DNA from: Nitrospira sp.
Lineage (GTDB): Bacteria; Nitrospirota; Nitrospiria; Nitrospirales; Nitrospiraceae
Reading direction: 5' to 3'
NCBI GenBank assembly: GCA_029865225.1
Contig: JAOUHJ010000004.1
Coordinates: 1 to 64,000, forward strand
Length of the DNA: 64,000 bases
Numbering within the stretch: the first letter of the stretch is position 1; the number at the start of each line of letters is the position of its first letter. The notes beneath the pieces were generated by a model. That model was not told the DNA's origin, searched no databases, and was given only the letters and a program-made list of their open reading frames with translations. Both the position numbers and the translations under genes were made by a program. Below are positions 1 through 11,100 of the stretch, one piece after another.

Positions 1-97
1 CCTCCACGGTGGGCATCAACGAGGCGACGATTCGGCACTATGTCCAGCACCAAGGCGAGCAGGAGACGGGTCAAGCGCAGCTTGAATTGTGAGGAGA

Positions 98-120
98 CCC
101 CGCCTGGAAGGGCGGGGTTC
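98..120 (+). terminator. Rho-independent terminator-like hairpin after a truncated ORF end (1..92, ...GEQETGQAQLEL*)
   Basis: CCCCGCC-TGGAAG-GGCGGGG stem (98-104/111-117) followed by TTCTTC. Confidence 0.55.
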
Positions 121-121
121 T

Positions 122-313
122 TCATTGCGCCGGCCGGGCGCTGATCACACGGACCTTGCTTCCTCGGAAGGTAAAGGCGACCTGCAGCACACGTCCACGG
201 TCTGACTGCCCCACGAGTCCCAGACGCAGTTCGTTGATGACGGGGCTGGTCTGTAGACCGAGTGGAACGGCTCGTTTGAGCCGAAACACGCTCTCCACCT
301 CGTCAGTGGTCAC
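122..313 (-). pseudogene. Possible BrnT-like toxin C-terminal remnant
   Basis: C-terminus RGRVLQVAFTFRGSKVRVISARPA resembles the BrnT end (VxYTxRGxxIRIISARxA); N-terminal half missing. Confidence 0.35.
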
Positions 314-940
314 GTCGTGCTTGGTCGCATTCTTGGTGCGGTTGCCCTGGTCCTATTCGAACGCGAACGTCGTCGTGTCCAAGATCCAGATCAACAACCA
401 TTCAACAAACAGCCATGTCGCCATACGCCACTATCGAGACACTATCCTAGCACTATTCTAGGAACGGTACCAGCGATCTCGGGCACGTGCCGTGCCACCT
501 GGGCTCGGGCACCGTCGTGTCGCGCGACGCGACTCGACCGTGCCAGGAGAACACCCGTCGCCCATTAAGGGGTGTGGCACGCCCGTGGCAACCGCGCCAT
601 CGCGGACGGTGTCACGCTTGCAGTCGTGCGTGGCCACAGATTGGGAGATTCTGTTGCGCCCCGGTGTCGGTGAGGGGCGCAACAGTGTGTTACCAAGAGG
701 TCGGTGTGCAAATCCGCTGTGTGTGGCCGTTCAGGATCGGTTCGGCTCTTCAGTAGGATCGAGGAGGACAATCTTCACGACGTGGAATTCCACCTGGACG
801 GCATCTTTTGTGAGCATGATCATGAGGCAAACTCGGGCAACGGCATTCCACTCACGTGTGCAACGTATCACTGTCCGTTCTCAACCGGCCCCGTCTCAAT
901 GATCTGCTCTGAATTGGGGGCCGAACGCTGAGTCAGGATG

Positions 941-1855
941 TCACGTCCAAGGCCCCCTGGCTGGCCAATGACGGTCAAAGCGCTCGCTGTTAGCCGCAGC
1001 TCGCATTGGTGGGATCAGGAAGGCTCGCAATAACTCAACAACGTCACTGAGTGATATCTGCTCAGCAGCAAGATGGCCTTTCCGGACAAAGGCATTCCAC
1101 TGCGTCTGCTTGAGGCGATCCGTCACAAAGCGATCCGTCAACGCGGTGGGGATATCCACTGGGATTGGAGTCTGTCGTCGCGTAAATGTGGTCTGGAGTG
1201 CGTGGCTCAAGACAGAGCCCTCAAATGAATGCCCTCTGGCGAGAAGCCAAATGTCATAAAAGTCCTTCATTCGGCTGTTCGCTGAATCCAGCAGCACCAT
1301 GGCCTGAAATTTCTCCGCGATCGCACTCTCTGGTGAGTAGGCCAGAAGATGAGGGGCCGGAAAATCCAGGAGCGCTGGAAAATCAATCGGAATCGGCCCT
1401 GGAACGATGATGTCACCAAATCCGACATCCACCTGCATGTTAAGCCGGATCTTCCCAATATGGGATATGAACGTGACACGGATGCCCCCATACTGATCCT
1501 CAAGGCGAATGGGCTGGGCTTGCACGGTGGCTGCCTCAAAGCGGCAGCCGTCATCCGGCACCGTATGCACACAGATGTCCTTGATGACCTGCTCCAGCTC
1601 ATCCTTGGACAACACCTGCTGCCCCATCAGATCCACATCGATCGTCGGACGCGACAGGGGCGCATCCCAGAGCCGAAGCATGAGCGCCCCCTTGAGATAA
1701 AACCGGGTGGTATGCGGTGATTGACTGAGGCGGAACAGGAATCGTTCAATGGCAAAATACTGGAGCAACTCTTGAAGAGGCCGGTTCTGCTCCTTCGCCT
1801 GATTGAGCAACCGCTGATGAATCGATGCCGGCAGATTGGATGGATGAGCGGCCAT
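941..1855 (-). CDS. AbiEii/AbiGii-type nucleotidyltransferase toxin
   Basis: FYLKGALMLRLWDAPLSRPTIDVDLMG and downstream AbiEii-like pattern; start overlaps the AbiEi stop (TAATG). Confidence 0.85.
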   Translation of the reverse strand: MAAHPSNLPASIHQRLLNQAKEQNRPLQELLQYFAIERFLFRLSQSPHTTRFYLKGALMLRLWDAPLSRPTIDVDLMGQQVLSKDELEQVIKDICVHTVPDDGCRFEAATVQAQPIRLEDQYGGIRVTFISHIGKIRLNMQVDVGFGDIIVPGPIPIDFPALLDFPAPHLLAYSPESAIAEKFQAMVLLDSANSRMKDFYDIWLLARGHSFEGSVLSHALQTTFTRRQTPIPVDIPTALTDRFVTDRLKQTQWNAFVRKGHLAAEQISLSDVVELLRAFLIPPMRAAANSERFDRHWPARGPWT

Positions 1856-2493
1856 TATGTCAACGCCTCCAGGTACGGACGCATGACACGTTCCACTCGG
1901 CAGAGGCGGGCATACTGAAGCAGTGCACGGGGCGTCACGCGTTTCCGCTCACGGGCCAGTCGCAGCGCCTCAACGGCCACATCAATGCCGATTTTGTTCC
2001 GAAACTTGAAGCAGTCCACCACCGTCTTTGCTGGGTCATAGACGCGAAGCGGGACCCCCTCGATGGAATGCGTTTCGATCCCTTCCGTGTACGCGGTACC
2101 CGTCATCAGAAAGACGCGAAGCGGAGGATGGTCGAGCCGTGGATACCGGGTCCGACGAGGCAACGCAATCTGGACCTCGTGCGGGATTTGGGTGGTAAGA
2201 CCATGGAAGGAGAGTGCCGAGATGAGACACATCACGGCCTGCGGGACTCGACGTGCCACGACAAGGAGATCCGGATGGCTCGACTCCGGCCGGTCGGCCA
2301 GCCGGTAGATTCCACGGGTCACTGCGACAAGTCGCCCGGCATCACGAAGGCGGTAGAGAATGCGCGGATGGATCCCGAGCTTCAGGGCTTGAGAGGTTCG
2401 TAGCACGCCCCCATGGCGGCGGAACACAGCTTCAGCTCGGCGATCCAGCTTAACGCGCTTCATAGGTATGGATAAATATGCATGCACTTGCAA
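1855..2493 (-). CDS. AbiEi-type antitoxin / transcriptional regulator
   Basis: N-terminal winged-helix-like FRRHGGVLRTSQALKLGIHPRILYRLRDAGRLVAVTRGIYRL; adjacent to AbiEii. Confidence 0.85.
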   Translation of the reverse strand: MQVHAYLSIPMKRVKLDRRAEAVFRRHGGVLRTSQALKLGIHPRILYRLRDAGRLVAVTRGIYRLADRPESSHPDLLVVARRVPQAVMCLISALSFHGLTTQIPHEVQIALPRRTRYPRLDHPPLRVFLMTGTAYTEGIETHSIEGVPLRVYDPAKTVVDCFKFRNKIGIDVAVEALRLARERKRVTPRALLQYARLCRVERVMRPYLEALT

Positions 2494-3288
2494 TTAAATG
2501 CAAACAGTTTTATCCATGCATGGACCACTCTGGCCCGCTCTCGATTCTGCGGGGACTATTCGACCGACGCAGGTCCGGTGGTCGACGGACAGGCACGCAT
2601 GCAGACCTGTTTGATTGACGGCGAGTGTGAACACGATCAAACTTCGTATCAATGGACGGTTAGTATTTCCCGCGAGGTGGTGATTTGGTCCATCTAACGC
2701 GGGCGGTGGCAGCCCTCATGTCCGGCATCCAGCTCGCGTAGGACTCGCTCATGTAGCTCAGCCGGTCGCGCAGCTCACGATTTCGCATCTCCGATCCCAT
2801 GACAGTTCCCCTCTGTCTCGCAGGCCGTTCGGCATGCCACTGCGGTCAGCGACAATCCGGCGCAAACTCGGTCGCCTGATGAACAACAACCGCGTCAAGC
2901 CCCAGACCGTCTCGAAGCTGACTCGTTGATCCTCTTCCACCTTGACGAACAGGCGTGGTCTCTTCGGCCTAGCTGTACCGGACCTTCTCGCCTCGTCCGT
3001 TGAATCTGTTCGGCCATGCCGTGCTGGTGATGAGCGGGGACCAGTTTGTGGTTTCAGGGCCGGTGCCTGTGCGCATCCGGCCGTCGCCCTGGCTTTTCAC
3101 CGGCGGGCTGCGTCGATCATGCCCGCGCGCCGCGAACAATCGCGTCGTCTTCTGCGGTCATTCCTCCGCATCGCGCCCGCCGGCCCGCCAGGTGGCGGCA
3201 GCCTCTCTGTCTCCTGTGTCGTCGCTGTGTGGCCTCCACTGCCTCGTGAGAGGCCAACACATCAACTCTAACTAAAGGAGACAACACT

Positions 3289-3531
3289 ATGGCACCTCAA
3301 GACAAGAAACCCAAGCCGGTCACCACGCTTCGATGCAGCAGCATTAAGGCGAGCATCTGGATGAACGAGGGCATGAACGGTCCGTTCTACAACGTGACCG
3401 TCGCCCGTTCGTACAAGGACCGGGATGGAATTTGGAAGAATGCCGAATCCTTCGGCCAGGCGGATCTGGACGCGCTTGTCGCGGTCACCCAGCAGGCGAA
3501 ACTCTGGGTCGCCGAGCGGTCGAGTCGCTGA
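3289..3531 (+). CDS. Small conserved element-associated hypothetical protein (80 aa)
   Basis: AAAGGAGACAACACT RBS upstream; ORF with compact beta-rich sequence next to mobilisation genes. Confidence 0.6.
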   Translation: MAPQDKKPKPVTTLRCSSIKASIWMNEGMNGPFYNVTVARSYKDRDGIWKNAESFGQADLDALVAVTQQAKLWVAERSSR

Positions 3532-3540
3532 CCGCAAAAT

Positions 3541-3572
3541 GGAAGCCTCCGGCTCTCGCGCCGGAGGCTTCC
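3541..3572. terminator. Perfect 13-bp inverted repeat between two element genes (terminator/attenuator-like)
   Basis: GGAAGCCTCCGGC-TCTCGC-GCCGGAGGCTTCC. Confidence 0.55.
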
Positions 3573-3598
3573 TTCACCTGAAGAAAGGAAATACAACG

Positions 3599-4024
3599 AT
3601 GAACATCTATCGGGAATTTGCCACGCATCTCGATCACCTGCTTGGCGGCGTCCAGGCCGTCCGCATCACGGTGTCCGGCTTCATGCCATTGTCGGTCGAG
3701 GAGATTGGATTCAGTGACGACGGACGCCGATTGGTCTCGCTGTGCCAATACGGCGAACAGAACGGCGACCTCATGCGAGACCCCGACATCGTGTTTCTGT
3801 TTCACAATGTACCCGGTGACGAGGCAGCCGAACCGGTGTCCTATCGGAACGACTACCTGGGGATCGTTCAAGATGTGTATCGGTACGACAAGGCAGGCAG
3901 ACGCACCCACATCCTACCCACGCTGAAACAGGACCTGAAGGAATTTGCCCGAGCTTGGTTTGCCACGCTTCGGGAGCAGGGATTCTTTGCCTCTACCGCG
4001 GTGCGAGAGATCCTGTCTCCGTGA
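3599..4024 (+). CDS. DUF6908-like hypothetical protein
   Basis: MNIYREFATHLDHLLGG...DPDIVFLFHN...YRNDYLGIVQDVY; AAGAAAGGAA RBS upstream; supersedes the longer ORF 3425..4024. Confidence 0.55.
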   Translation: MNIYREFATHLDHLLGGVQAVRITVSGFMPLSVEEIGFSDDGRRLVSLCQYGEQNGDLMRDPDIVFLFHNVPGDEAAEPVSYRNDYLGIVQDVYRYDKAGRRTHILPTLKQDLKEFARAWFATLREQGFFASTAVREILSP

Positions 4025-4113
4025 TCTCCTCGATCCATTCCGGGGAGATGATCTCATCAGATCATGCCCCCGTTAAAACAGAACACCCTGACACCACCGT
4101 GAACGAGTGAGGC

Positions 4114-4929
4114 CTACTGCTTCGTACCGAGAAAGAGAACGCTGGTGGTCCTGGCACGGTTAAGGGCCGCACCGTACAGCTGGTTGGTCGCGGCGTCGTA
4201 GAAGGCCACACCAGTGAGCGTCTCGGTTCTCTGGCGACAGGTGCCCCCTTCGAATGTGGCGCTGACCTGAAACACATTCCCCTTTGCATGAGGGGACAAG
4301 GTTCCAGCAACGGTGCAGCCATCTGAGGTATGGCTGGACAACGTCCCGGCTGCATCGATGGTCACCGTGACTGTCTGATCATCAAGACGGAGTCCAGTAT
4401 AGATCCCGGCGACCAGGTTCAGATTCAGGGCCGACTCAGAGTCCGGAACGTACGTACTCCTCACGCGTTCTGTCTCACCATTGGAGTAGATGATGGTCGC
4501 GTGGAAACTCTCATGCGGTACATAGGTGCCACTCATCCTGCCCTGGCGAATGCCCGTGCCGTCCACAGGAAAATCTCTGGTGTTCGGGGACCCGAAGGAG
4601 CCGGAGTGCGACGTGCCCGTCCCCTGAATCAGGCCAGCCAGAATGTTGGGATTGTCTCTGGCCGTATAGAACAGCCAATACGAGCCGTCCTTGAGGACCA
4701 GTCCAGTGACGGTGCGACCAGTACGAGTCGAGCCCGTCCAGCGACCTGCCGCCGAGCTCGCCGTGGGCGGCGGCAGGGAAGACACGTCGCTCTCGCGATG
4801 TCCGCCTCCACAGGCGACGGAAGCGAACCCACTATTGAAGCAGCTCGCGAAGCTGCCACAGGCCACGAGCCCACTCACAAGACAGAGTGCCAGAAGGGAT
4901 CGAAGACGGTTGGTCCATTGTAGGCGCAT
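4114..4929 (-). CDS. Putative lipoprotein of unknown function
   Basis: Signal/lipobox-like MRLQWTNRLRSLLALCLVSGLVACGSF; beta-rich body. Confidence 0.6.
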   Translation of the reverse strand: MRLQWTNRLRSLLALCLVSGLVACGSFASCFNSGFASVACGGGHRESDVSSLPPPTASSAAGRWTGSTRTGRTVTGLVLKDGSYWLFYTARDNPNILAGLIQGTGTSHSGSFGSPNTRDFPVDGTGIRQGRMSGTYVPHESFHATIIYSNGETERVRSTYVPDSESALNLNLVAGIYTGLRLDDQTVTVTIDAAGTLSSHTSDGCTVAGTLSPHAKGNVFQVSATFEGGTCRQRTETLTGVAFYDAATNQLYGAALNRARTTSVLFLGTKQ

Positions 4930-5198
4930 GGGTGTCTCCCCAAAACGAGAGCCAAATGCACAGCGGTGCCCTCTGTCCCAGGATAACAAGAAGAGCATCC
5001 CCTTCAAATGGGGCAATCCCGACTCGCGAGAAGCCGGACCAGCCAACTGGCGATTGAGGCATGCTTAGATTGTCGCAGGCTCCTGCAAGCAGCCGATCCA
5101 GGCCCCTTTCTGGCGTCTTCTGCAACAGCCCAAAGGAGGTTGCTGGGTCTTATATCTGTGTCGGCATAGGCATAGTGTAAGACCGATTTTAAGAGGTT

Positions 5199-5206
5199 GC
5201 AGGATA
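5199..5206 (-). promoter_or_regulatory. Candidate oriT nic core (TATCCTG^C on minus strand)
   Basis: Reverse complement of GCAGGATA equals the P-type YATCCTG/Y nic consensus, about 100 bp upstream of the mobC-like gene. Confidence 0.4.
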
Positions 5207-5304
5207 TGGCTTTCAGCCCTTCTTGTATTACATCAATGGTTGGGTTTACACTGCCCGCCGTAGGAATCAGGTCCGCTTCCTGGTCCTGACTGCCCCGAAC
5301 AATC

Positions 5305-5850
5305 ATGGCGAAGTTACGCACCACCACCATTAGTGCCGACCTCGGTGATCTGAAAGCGCCCTGGCTCGCTTGGTGTCAGGCTCATCAGGTCACGCCCAGT
5401 GTGGCCCTGCGCCAGATTCTGGGGCGTGCGATCAGCGGTGCCTCCGCCCAGTCAGCCATGCCTCGCAGGGTGTTGAAGAATCGGAGGGAGAAAGCAGCCC
5501 AGCGGATGAAGCTCCACCTAACAGCCTCGGAGCTGGCCGGGCTCAATGCTCTGGCTGCCCAAGAAGGCTATCGACCGACGCAATGGGTGGTGGCCATGAT
5601 CCGCACTAAATTGACCGGGCAGCCCCATGTCGGACAGCCGGAGTTAGAACGATTAACCCGTTCAAACCAACAACTCCTCGCCCTGGGGAGGAATCTGAAC
5701 CAGATTGCGAAAGTCTTGAACACCTCCCCCCAGAATCGGGATGCCTTTCGAGTGGAAGTGATCACCGAACTCTCCCGCGTGATCCGATCTCATACCGACA
5801 AGGTGTCAGATGTCTTGCGCGGGACGGTGGAGCGTTGGCAGCTGCGATGA
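5305..5850 (+). CDS. mobC: MobC-like relaxosome accessory protein
   Basis: LTASELAGLNALAAQEGYRPTQWVVAMIR...LLALGRNLNQIAKVLN pattern; directly upstream of relaxase. Confidence 0.7.
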   Translation: MAKLRTTTISADLGDLKAPWLAWCQAHQVTPSVALRQILGRAISGASAQSAMPRRVLKNRREKAAQRMKLHLTASELAGLNALAAQEGYRPTQWVVAMIRTKLTGQPHVGQPELERLTRSNQQLLALGRNLNQIAKVLNTSPQNRDAFRVEVITELSRVIRSHTDKVSDVLRGTVERWQLR

Positions 5851-6827
5851 GTGCCGCACGCATCCATTTCGATGAGCGATTGGACGAGTGGGGGAGTCGG
5901 CTGTTCAACGTCTCACGAGACACCCCACCACGGCCGCGTCGTAGTAAGCGCACTCCGCTTGGTTCAGCCAAGCTCGTGACTCCCAGCAGACGGCTCAGTA
6001 CGCCACAGGCTCGGACGACCTATGTGCGGCAGGCACTGCAAGCGATGGTCCGCCGCGCACCGCAGGTCATGGTGAAACTCGTCAGGGCGCCGAAAGGGAT
6101 GAAGGGGATCTCGAATAATCTCACCTACATTTCGCGGGACGGCCTTCTGGAAATCGAGGATCAAGATGGCCAGGTGATCAAGGGGAACGAGGCGGTGGCC
6201 GATCTGAAAACCGAATGGCGGGATGGTGGGATGCCGATCGCGGCGGACTCGACGATGCGTGACGCTTTTCATCTTGTCCTCTCGATGCCACAACGGACTG
6301 ATCCCCAATCAGTCCAACGGGCGGCCCGTGACTTCGCGAAAAAGGAGTTCTCAGGATTTCAGTACGCGATGGTGCTTCACACATTCGAGACCGATCCAGA
6401 TCCGCACCCGTCCCCGCATCCCCATGTTCACCTCACGGTGAAGGCCGCCGGCCTCGATGGCATCCGCTTGAATCCGAGAAAGGCTGATCTCCAACGGTGG
6501 CGCGAGAGGTTTGCGGAAGCCTTACGGCAGCACGGCATTGAGGCGACCACGACGAGTCGGATTCATCGCACGACGCATGAACGGTGGAAGGTTCAGCATC
6601 TCCGTGATCGTACGACGCAGACGAGGGTCCTCGATCGTCAGAAACGCGTGACGGACACGCCGGGGAAACTGCGTGAGGTGATGCACCATTATGAGCAGGT
6701 CATGAGCACGCTTGCACGATCTGCTCGAGGCGAGGACCGTCAGCTAGCAACGGATCTGGTCCGCTATCTGGGGGGAGGAGGTCGAACTCGGGGGACAGAC
6801 AGGGATCGAGGGAAGGACCGGGAGTGA
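5835..6827 (+). CDS. Relaxase/mobilisation nuclease (VirD2/MobP-like)
   Basis: VKLVRAPKGMKGISNNLTYISRDG...DAFHLVLSMPQRTDP...HPHVHLTVKAAGLDG (His-rich metal motif). Confidence 0.85.
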   Translation: MAAAMSAARIHFDERLDEWGSRLFNVSRDTPPRPRRSKRTPLGSAKLVTPSRRLSTPQARTTYVRQALQAMVRRAPQVMVKLVRAPKGMKGISNNLTYISRDGLLEIEDQDGQVIKGNEAVADLKTEWRDGGMPIAADSTMRDAFHLVLSMPQRTDPQSVQRAARDFAKKEFSGFQYAMVLHTFETDPDPHPSPHPHVHLTVKAAGLDGIRLNPRKADLQRWRERFAEALRQHGIEATTTSRIHRTTHERWKVQHLRDRTTQTRVLDRQKRVTDTPGKLREVMHHYEQVMSTLARSARGEDRQLATDLVRYLGGGGRTRGTDRDRGKDRE

Positions 6828-7020
6828 TGAGAGGGGCTGGTCGTGACGCTCGACGGAGCGGCACAGGGCCGATTGATCGAAAGATGCGCAACAGCGATTC
6901 CGAAGCCGGTTTAGGCTGACAGAGCCACGGGCGCTTGCGTTTCCTCCGTGACGGGGCTACACTTCACAGTGCCTGACATTCAGACAGTCTGATGTTCTCA
7001 CATAGGGATGGAGGCGCGTC

Positions 7021-7317
7021 ATGCCTGCAGAAACGAGTAAGGTCGGCAAACGAGGGGCGGTGGTGATTCCGGCCTCGCTGCGGCGCCGTTTTGGTATCAC
7101 GGAGGGCTCGCTCGTGATTGCTGAAGAACGAGCCGACGGCGTCCTGATTCGACCGGCGGCGGCCTTTCCCCTCGAGATGTATACCCCGGAACGTCAAGCG
7201 GAGTTTCTCCTCTCCAATGCAGTCGGCCCAAAGGACTACGCGCGAGCCAAAGAGGCCGTGCGGAAGATGGGCCTCGACGCCCGAAAGATCCCTCACTACA
7301 AACCCGTTCGTTCCTAA
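7021..7317 (+). CDS. AbrB/MazE/SpoVT-family antitoxin
   Basis: TSKVGKRGAVVIPASLRRRFGITEGSLVIAEERADGVLIRPA. Confidence 0.85.
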   Translation: MPAETSKVGKRGAVVIPASLRRRFGITEGSLVIAEERADGVLIRPAAAFPLEMYTPERQAEFLLSNAVGPKDYARAKEAVRKMGLDARKIPHYKPVRS

Positions 7318-7320
7318 TCT

Positions 7321-7722
7321 GTGGACCGGGTCTTTCTTGATGCCAACGTGCTGTTCTCTGCGGCCTACCGGGTGGAGACTCCGCTGCGCGCGTTGTTTAC
7401 AATACCGCGCACGCAGCTGGTGACGTCGGCCTATGCCCTGGAGGAGGCGAGGCGGAATCTCTCATCAGGGCAGCAACAGGCAGAATTAGAACGGTTGTGC
7501 CGCTCTGTCGAAGTGGTGTCGATCTTGCCGCCCCAGGGAGCGCCGTCGATCTTGGCGAAACTCCCAGAGAACGACCGTCCCATTCTGTGGGCGGCGATCA
7601 GTGTTCGTGCGACCCATTTGCTGAGCGGCGATTTCAAGGCGTTCGGTCGCCTGTATGGTCAGACCATCAACGGTGTCAGCATTATGCCACCAGCAGTCTA
7701 TCTTAAAGGGCACCGAGGGTAA
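7321..7722 (+). CDS. PIN-domain toxin
   Basis: GTG start; MDRVFLDANVLFSAAYR...TSAYALEEARRNL...LSGDFKAFG; immediately after antitoxin. Confidence 0.85.
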   Translation: MDRVFLDANVLFSAAYRVETPLRALFTIPRTQLVTSAYALEEARRNLSSGQQQAELERLCRSVEVVSILPPQGAPSILAKLPENDRPILWAAISVRATHLLSGDFKAFGRLYGQTINGVSIMPPAVYLKGHRG

Positions 7723-7778
7723 TGGGGTCGGTAGAGGGCGAATGTACCGGTGATCAAAGGCTACACGATCCTGTTTTT

Positions 7779-8110
7779 GGCGGGAGGGGTTTGCAGAAGC
7801 TCTACGGGAGCACGGGATCGAGGCCACGACGACCAGTTGCCTCCATCGGACGAACCGGGAACGCTGGATCGTCCGGCATCTGCATAAAGCGAGTAAAGAG
7901 GGGAAGACGCTGGAGCGGATGAAGCGCACCACGCGCCGACGGGGACGAGCTCAGGACGTCATGCGGAATTATGAGCAGGTGATGCGGACGTTAGCCCGGT
8001 CAGATCGTGGGGAGGATCGGCAACTAGCGGTGGAATTGGTGCGCTTTTTGGGGGCAGGCGGCCGAAGTCCGGAGACTGAGAGGGGACTGGGGAAAGATCG
8101 TGAGCGATGA
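7779..8110 (+). pseudogene. Truncated second relaxase copy (C-terminal part only)
   Basis: WREGFAEALREHGIEATTTS...NYEQVMRTLARSDRGEDRQLAVELVRFLGAGGR parallels the relaxase C-terminus at ~6500-6827. Confidence 0.8.
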
Positions 8111-8123
8111 GATTAGATTGTTT

Positions 8124-11100
8124 TTAGGGACTGGCGATTACACGCAAAGGAGAACCGGTTATCTCGGTAATGAATGCGTTGGCAGAGCCTAAGGAGGTAG
8201 CCATCTCTGGATCGAGCGATGCCTTTGAAACGCCTGGTTGCACTACGACAATCTCATATCGAGTCCTCAGCCTGCGATGTCGCCTTTTGAGATTTACTAA
8301 ACCGCGTGGGTCACCTTTCTCAAACCGAGTCGGCCTTCCATTGAGGTAGGTAGGGCTGTTACGTTCAAGTAGATGGATCAGAAGTCGTTGAGGATCTGCG
8401 GTCCACCGAACACTCCTTGCTGCTTGGGCACACACTTCGTAAACATCTTTCACTCTGCGCCCTGGCTCTTTACCTCCCGAGTATTTACAGTGGTAAAAGC
8501 GGAACAATATTTCTTGGCTCGCGGCTTCTAGAATCTCCACCACATCTGCAACTTCTCCACTATCGTCATCATCGAACACAAAGTGATTGTGCTGTGTTTT
8601 TAAGAAATCGATGAGACGCGCCTGTATCGAGTTTGGCCTTAGTGTGCCCGATTTCCACTTGGATTCCACTGTAATATCGACGCTGCTCCAATCAAGCGCT
8701 GCGATTCTGTCCTGATCGTAAGTGAAAGGTAGAGAGCGTTTGGTCGATAGCATCCGCGCTCCTACTACTTCTGAGCCGTCAACAAAGAATAGGACTGGAG
8801 GGGCATCTCTGAAAAATTCATCTAATCGTGTGAGAACACCAGACTTGCTGATCTCAATCGTAGGGCCTGATTCCTGTACCACAGAAAACTGTCCTTCACT
8901 TGGTCCCCAAGACAAGATGAAAATACAATCCGATCTATTTGCGAAGCCTAGATGCAGTTCAACCTGATTTGCTTTGACCTCGAACCGATTAATGCCGAAA
9001 TTGTGAAACCTTTGTTCTTCTCCAGATTCCAATAGGCGTGTGCCCTCCATGGCAGATGAGTACCACTCCGTTGGAAGAGACACGAAAAACAGCTGCTTAT
9101 CTAAAGGAAGCTCCTTAATCTCTTCAGGTATCAACGTATGGCTTAAGAACTCGTTGTTGGGAATGGTATCGTCAAGAATCTTTGTTGCTATTCGACTGCA
9201 CCAACTGCGCCAGTCTGGAATTGCGCTAGAACTCATTGACCAAATGCGCCCTTTATTTGAGACGCCTACAGAGGTCCGTTGACCATCTTCGTATCCAACC
9301 GCGAATAAGTTGGACTTAGTTGCCCCCGTCTGGACAAGCGGCGTGATGGCGTCTCCAATATCTAGGCCCGTATACATCCTAAACCGCAGCCTAGTTCCCC
9401 TGTTGTATAGCCCTACGTTGTGAAAGATGAGGCGATTTACACCGTGGAATGCCCGAAACATTCTCTCGCCGCAGAGCAGTTCTGCAGTGCCACCGCTAAT
9501 GGCCCTCGCTACATCTGGGTATAAGGAACTCTTTTGTGAGGTGTGTATAAAGATTAGTTGGCGAGATGCGTCATATGAAAAGACGAAAAGGTTCCATATT
9601 TCGTCAGACGCCTCCTTTATTCTGGCCCACTCAATAGGGATCCTTGAGCGAGTAATGAATATTGCTAGATCTTTGTCTTTGCTATGCCATTCACGGGCAA
9701 TCCGCACATCCTTCTTGACCACTTGGTGAAACTTTCTGGCGTTAAATGAGGAGGCTCGAAAGATGACAGTGCTCGTTTTGGGATAAAGTACATTCAGTCC
9801 AAATAGGCCTTCATCTGACTGTTCATCGAAGACCATTCGTTCAAGGAAATCTGAGAAATCCTGTTGGGACTGAATGGCCTTAGCGCTCAGCTCCGGAATT
9901 AGATTGTTCCAATCACTGTCTTCTGCATACAGATCCTCAATTGCATCAGAAACCTGAGGGTCTGCAATATTTGCGACGAGTGTAGCATCGCCAAGCTTTG
10001 CGGTGGCACGTGTGAATCTACCCGTGAATTGAAGTGTTATGGCAAGGCTCTTGTGTGGGCTATGAAGTGCGGCAATTTTTAGGGAGGGCATATCAAAACC
10101 TTCGCCGAACATATCAACGCATACGATTATTTTGTGAACTCCTGTTCTTATAGCATTGAGCAGCTTTATGCGGCCTGGTGTTTTGCTATGAATAACGACA
10201 GGGTTCAAATCTCGATACTTGGGCGCATAAATGTTTTGAAATATGCTCTCAGCTTGATCTTTTGTCTCAGCTCGAGCGAGCAGGATGTGATCATATCCTG
10301 CTGCGATATCGTGTCTCAGCTGCTCGACAGCTTTTTCTGCTATCGCAACATCGGCTTTCTCATGATCTGGTTCATAAATTTCTTTGAACTGAATCTTCCG
10401 GAAATATCCTTGGTCTTGAGCGAGGCGAAGCGGAAAGTTATAGATGATGCGTCCAGGTATTCGACGTCCGTCAAGGCGAAATGGCGTGGCAGTAAATTGA
10501 AGAACTGTTTGTTGCTTCAATCCAGTGAAAATTCTTTCCCATGATATGGCTGGTACATGGTGGGCTTCGTCGAAAAAGACTGTGTTGAAAGATGCTAGAA
10601 ATTTAGCCAGCAGGTTGTGCGGCATGCCCTGTATGCTGGCTACTGTACTGATCACTACATTACAAGGGGCCACCTCGCGAATTTCATTTTCTGTGCTGAA
10701 AGTCTTTTTGATTACTCCAACGACGGGGTTAACTACTTCATGCTTGAGTACGCCGAGTGAGGGAAGCATTCCCAGGCGAACAAATTTGTTTATTGTTTGA
10801 GTTCGTAAGGCATCTGATGGGATTAGGACAAGAAGACGTTTTGGCCTTCCCATGATCATGCAGGAAAGCATGACCTCCGTTTTTCCTGTACCGGTCGGCA
10901 TGACGACCAGAGCAGGCTTATTCGAGACTGACCAGTGAGCTGCGACCGCGTGTAGAGCGCCGATTTGAGGTGGGCGGAATCCAGGCGATGTGTTGCCTTT
11001 GACCGTAGTTTCTTCTTTAAAGTGTAGGGCTTCCATCCAGGAAGTCCTTGCAGCAACGGCAATGTCTGAGAGTTTGGAGAAGGATATTGATGGGTGTTTC

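Noticed and set aside
2942-3275. Overlapping ORFs at 2942-3275 and 14859-15172 as genes
   Set aside because: Multiple frames are open because of high GC; the similarity between the two regions is better treated as a shared non-coding element.
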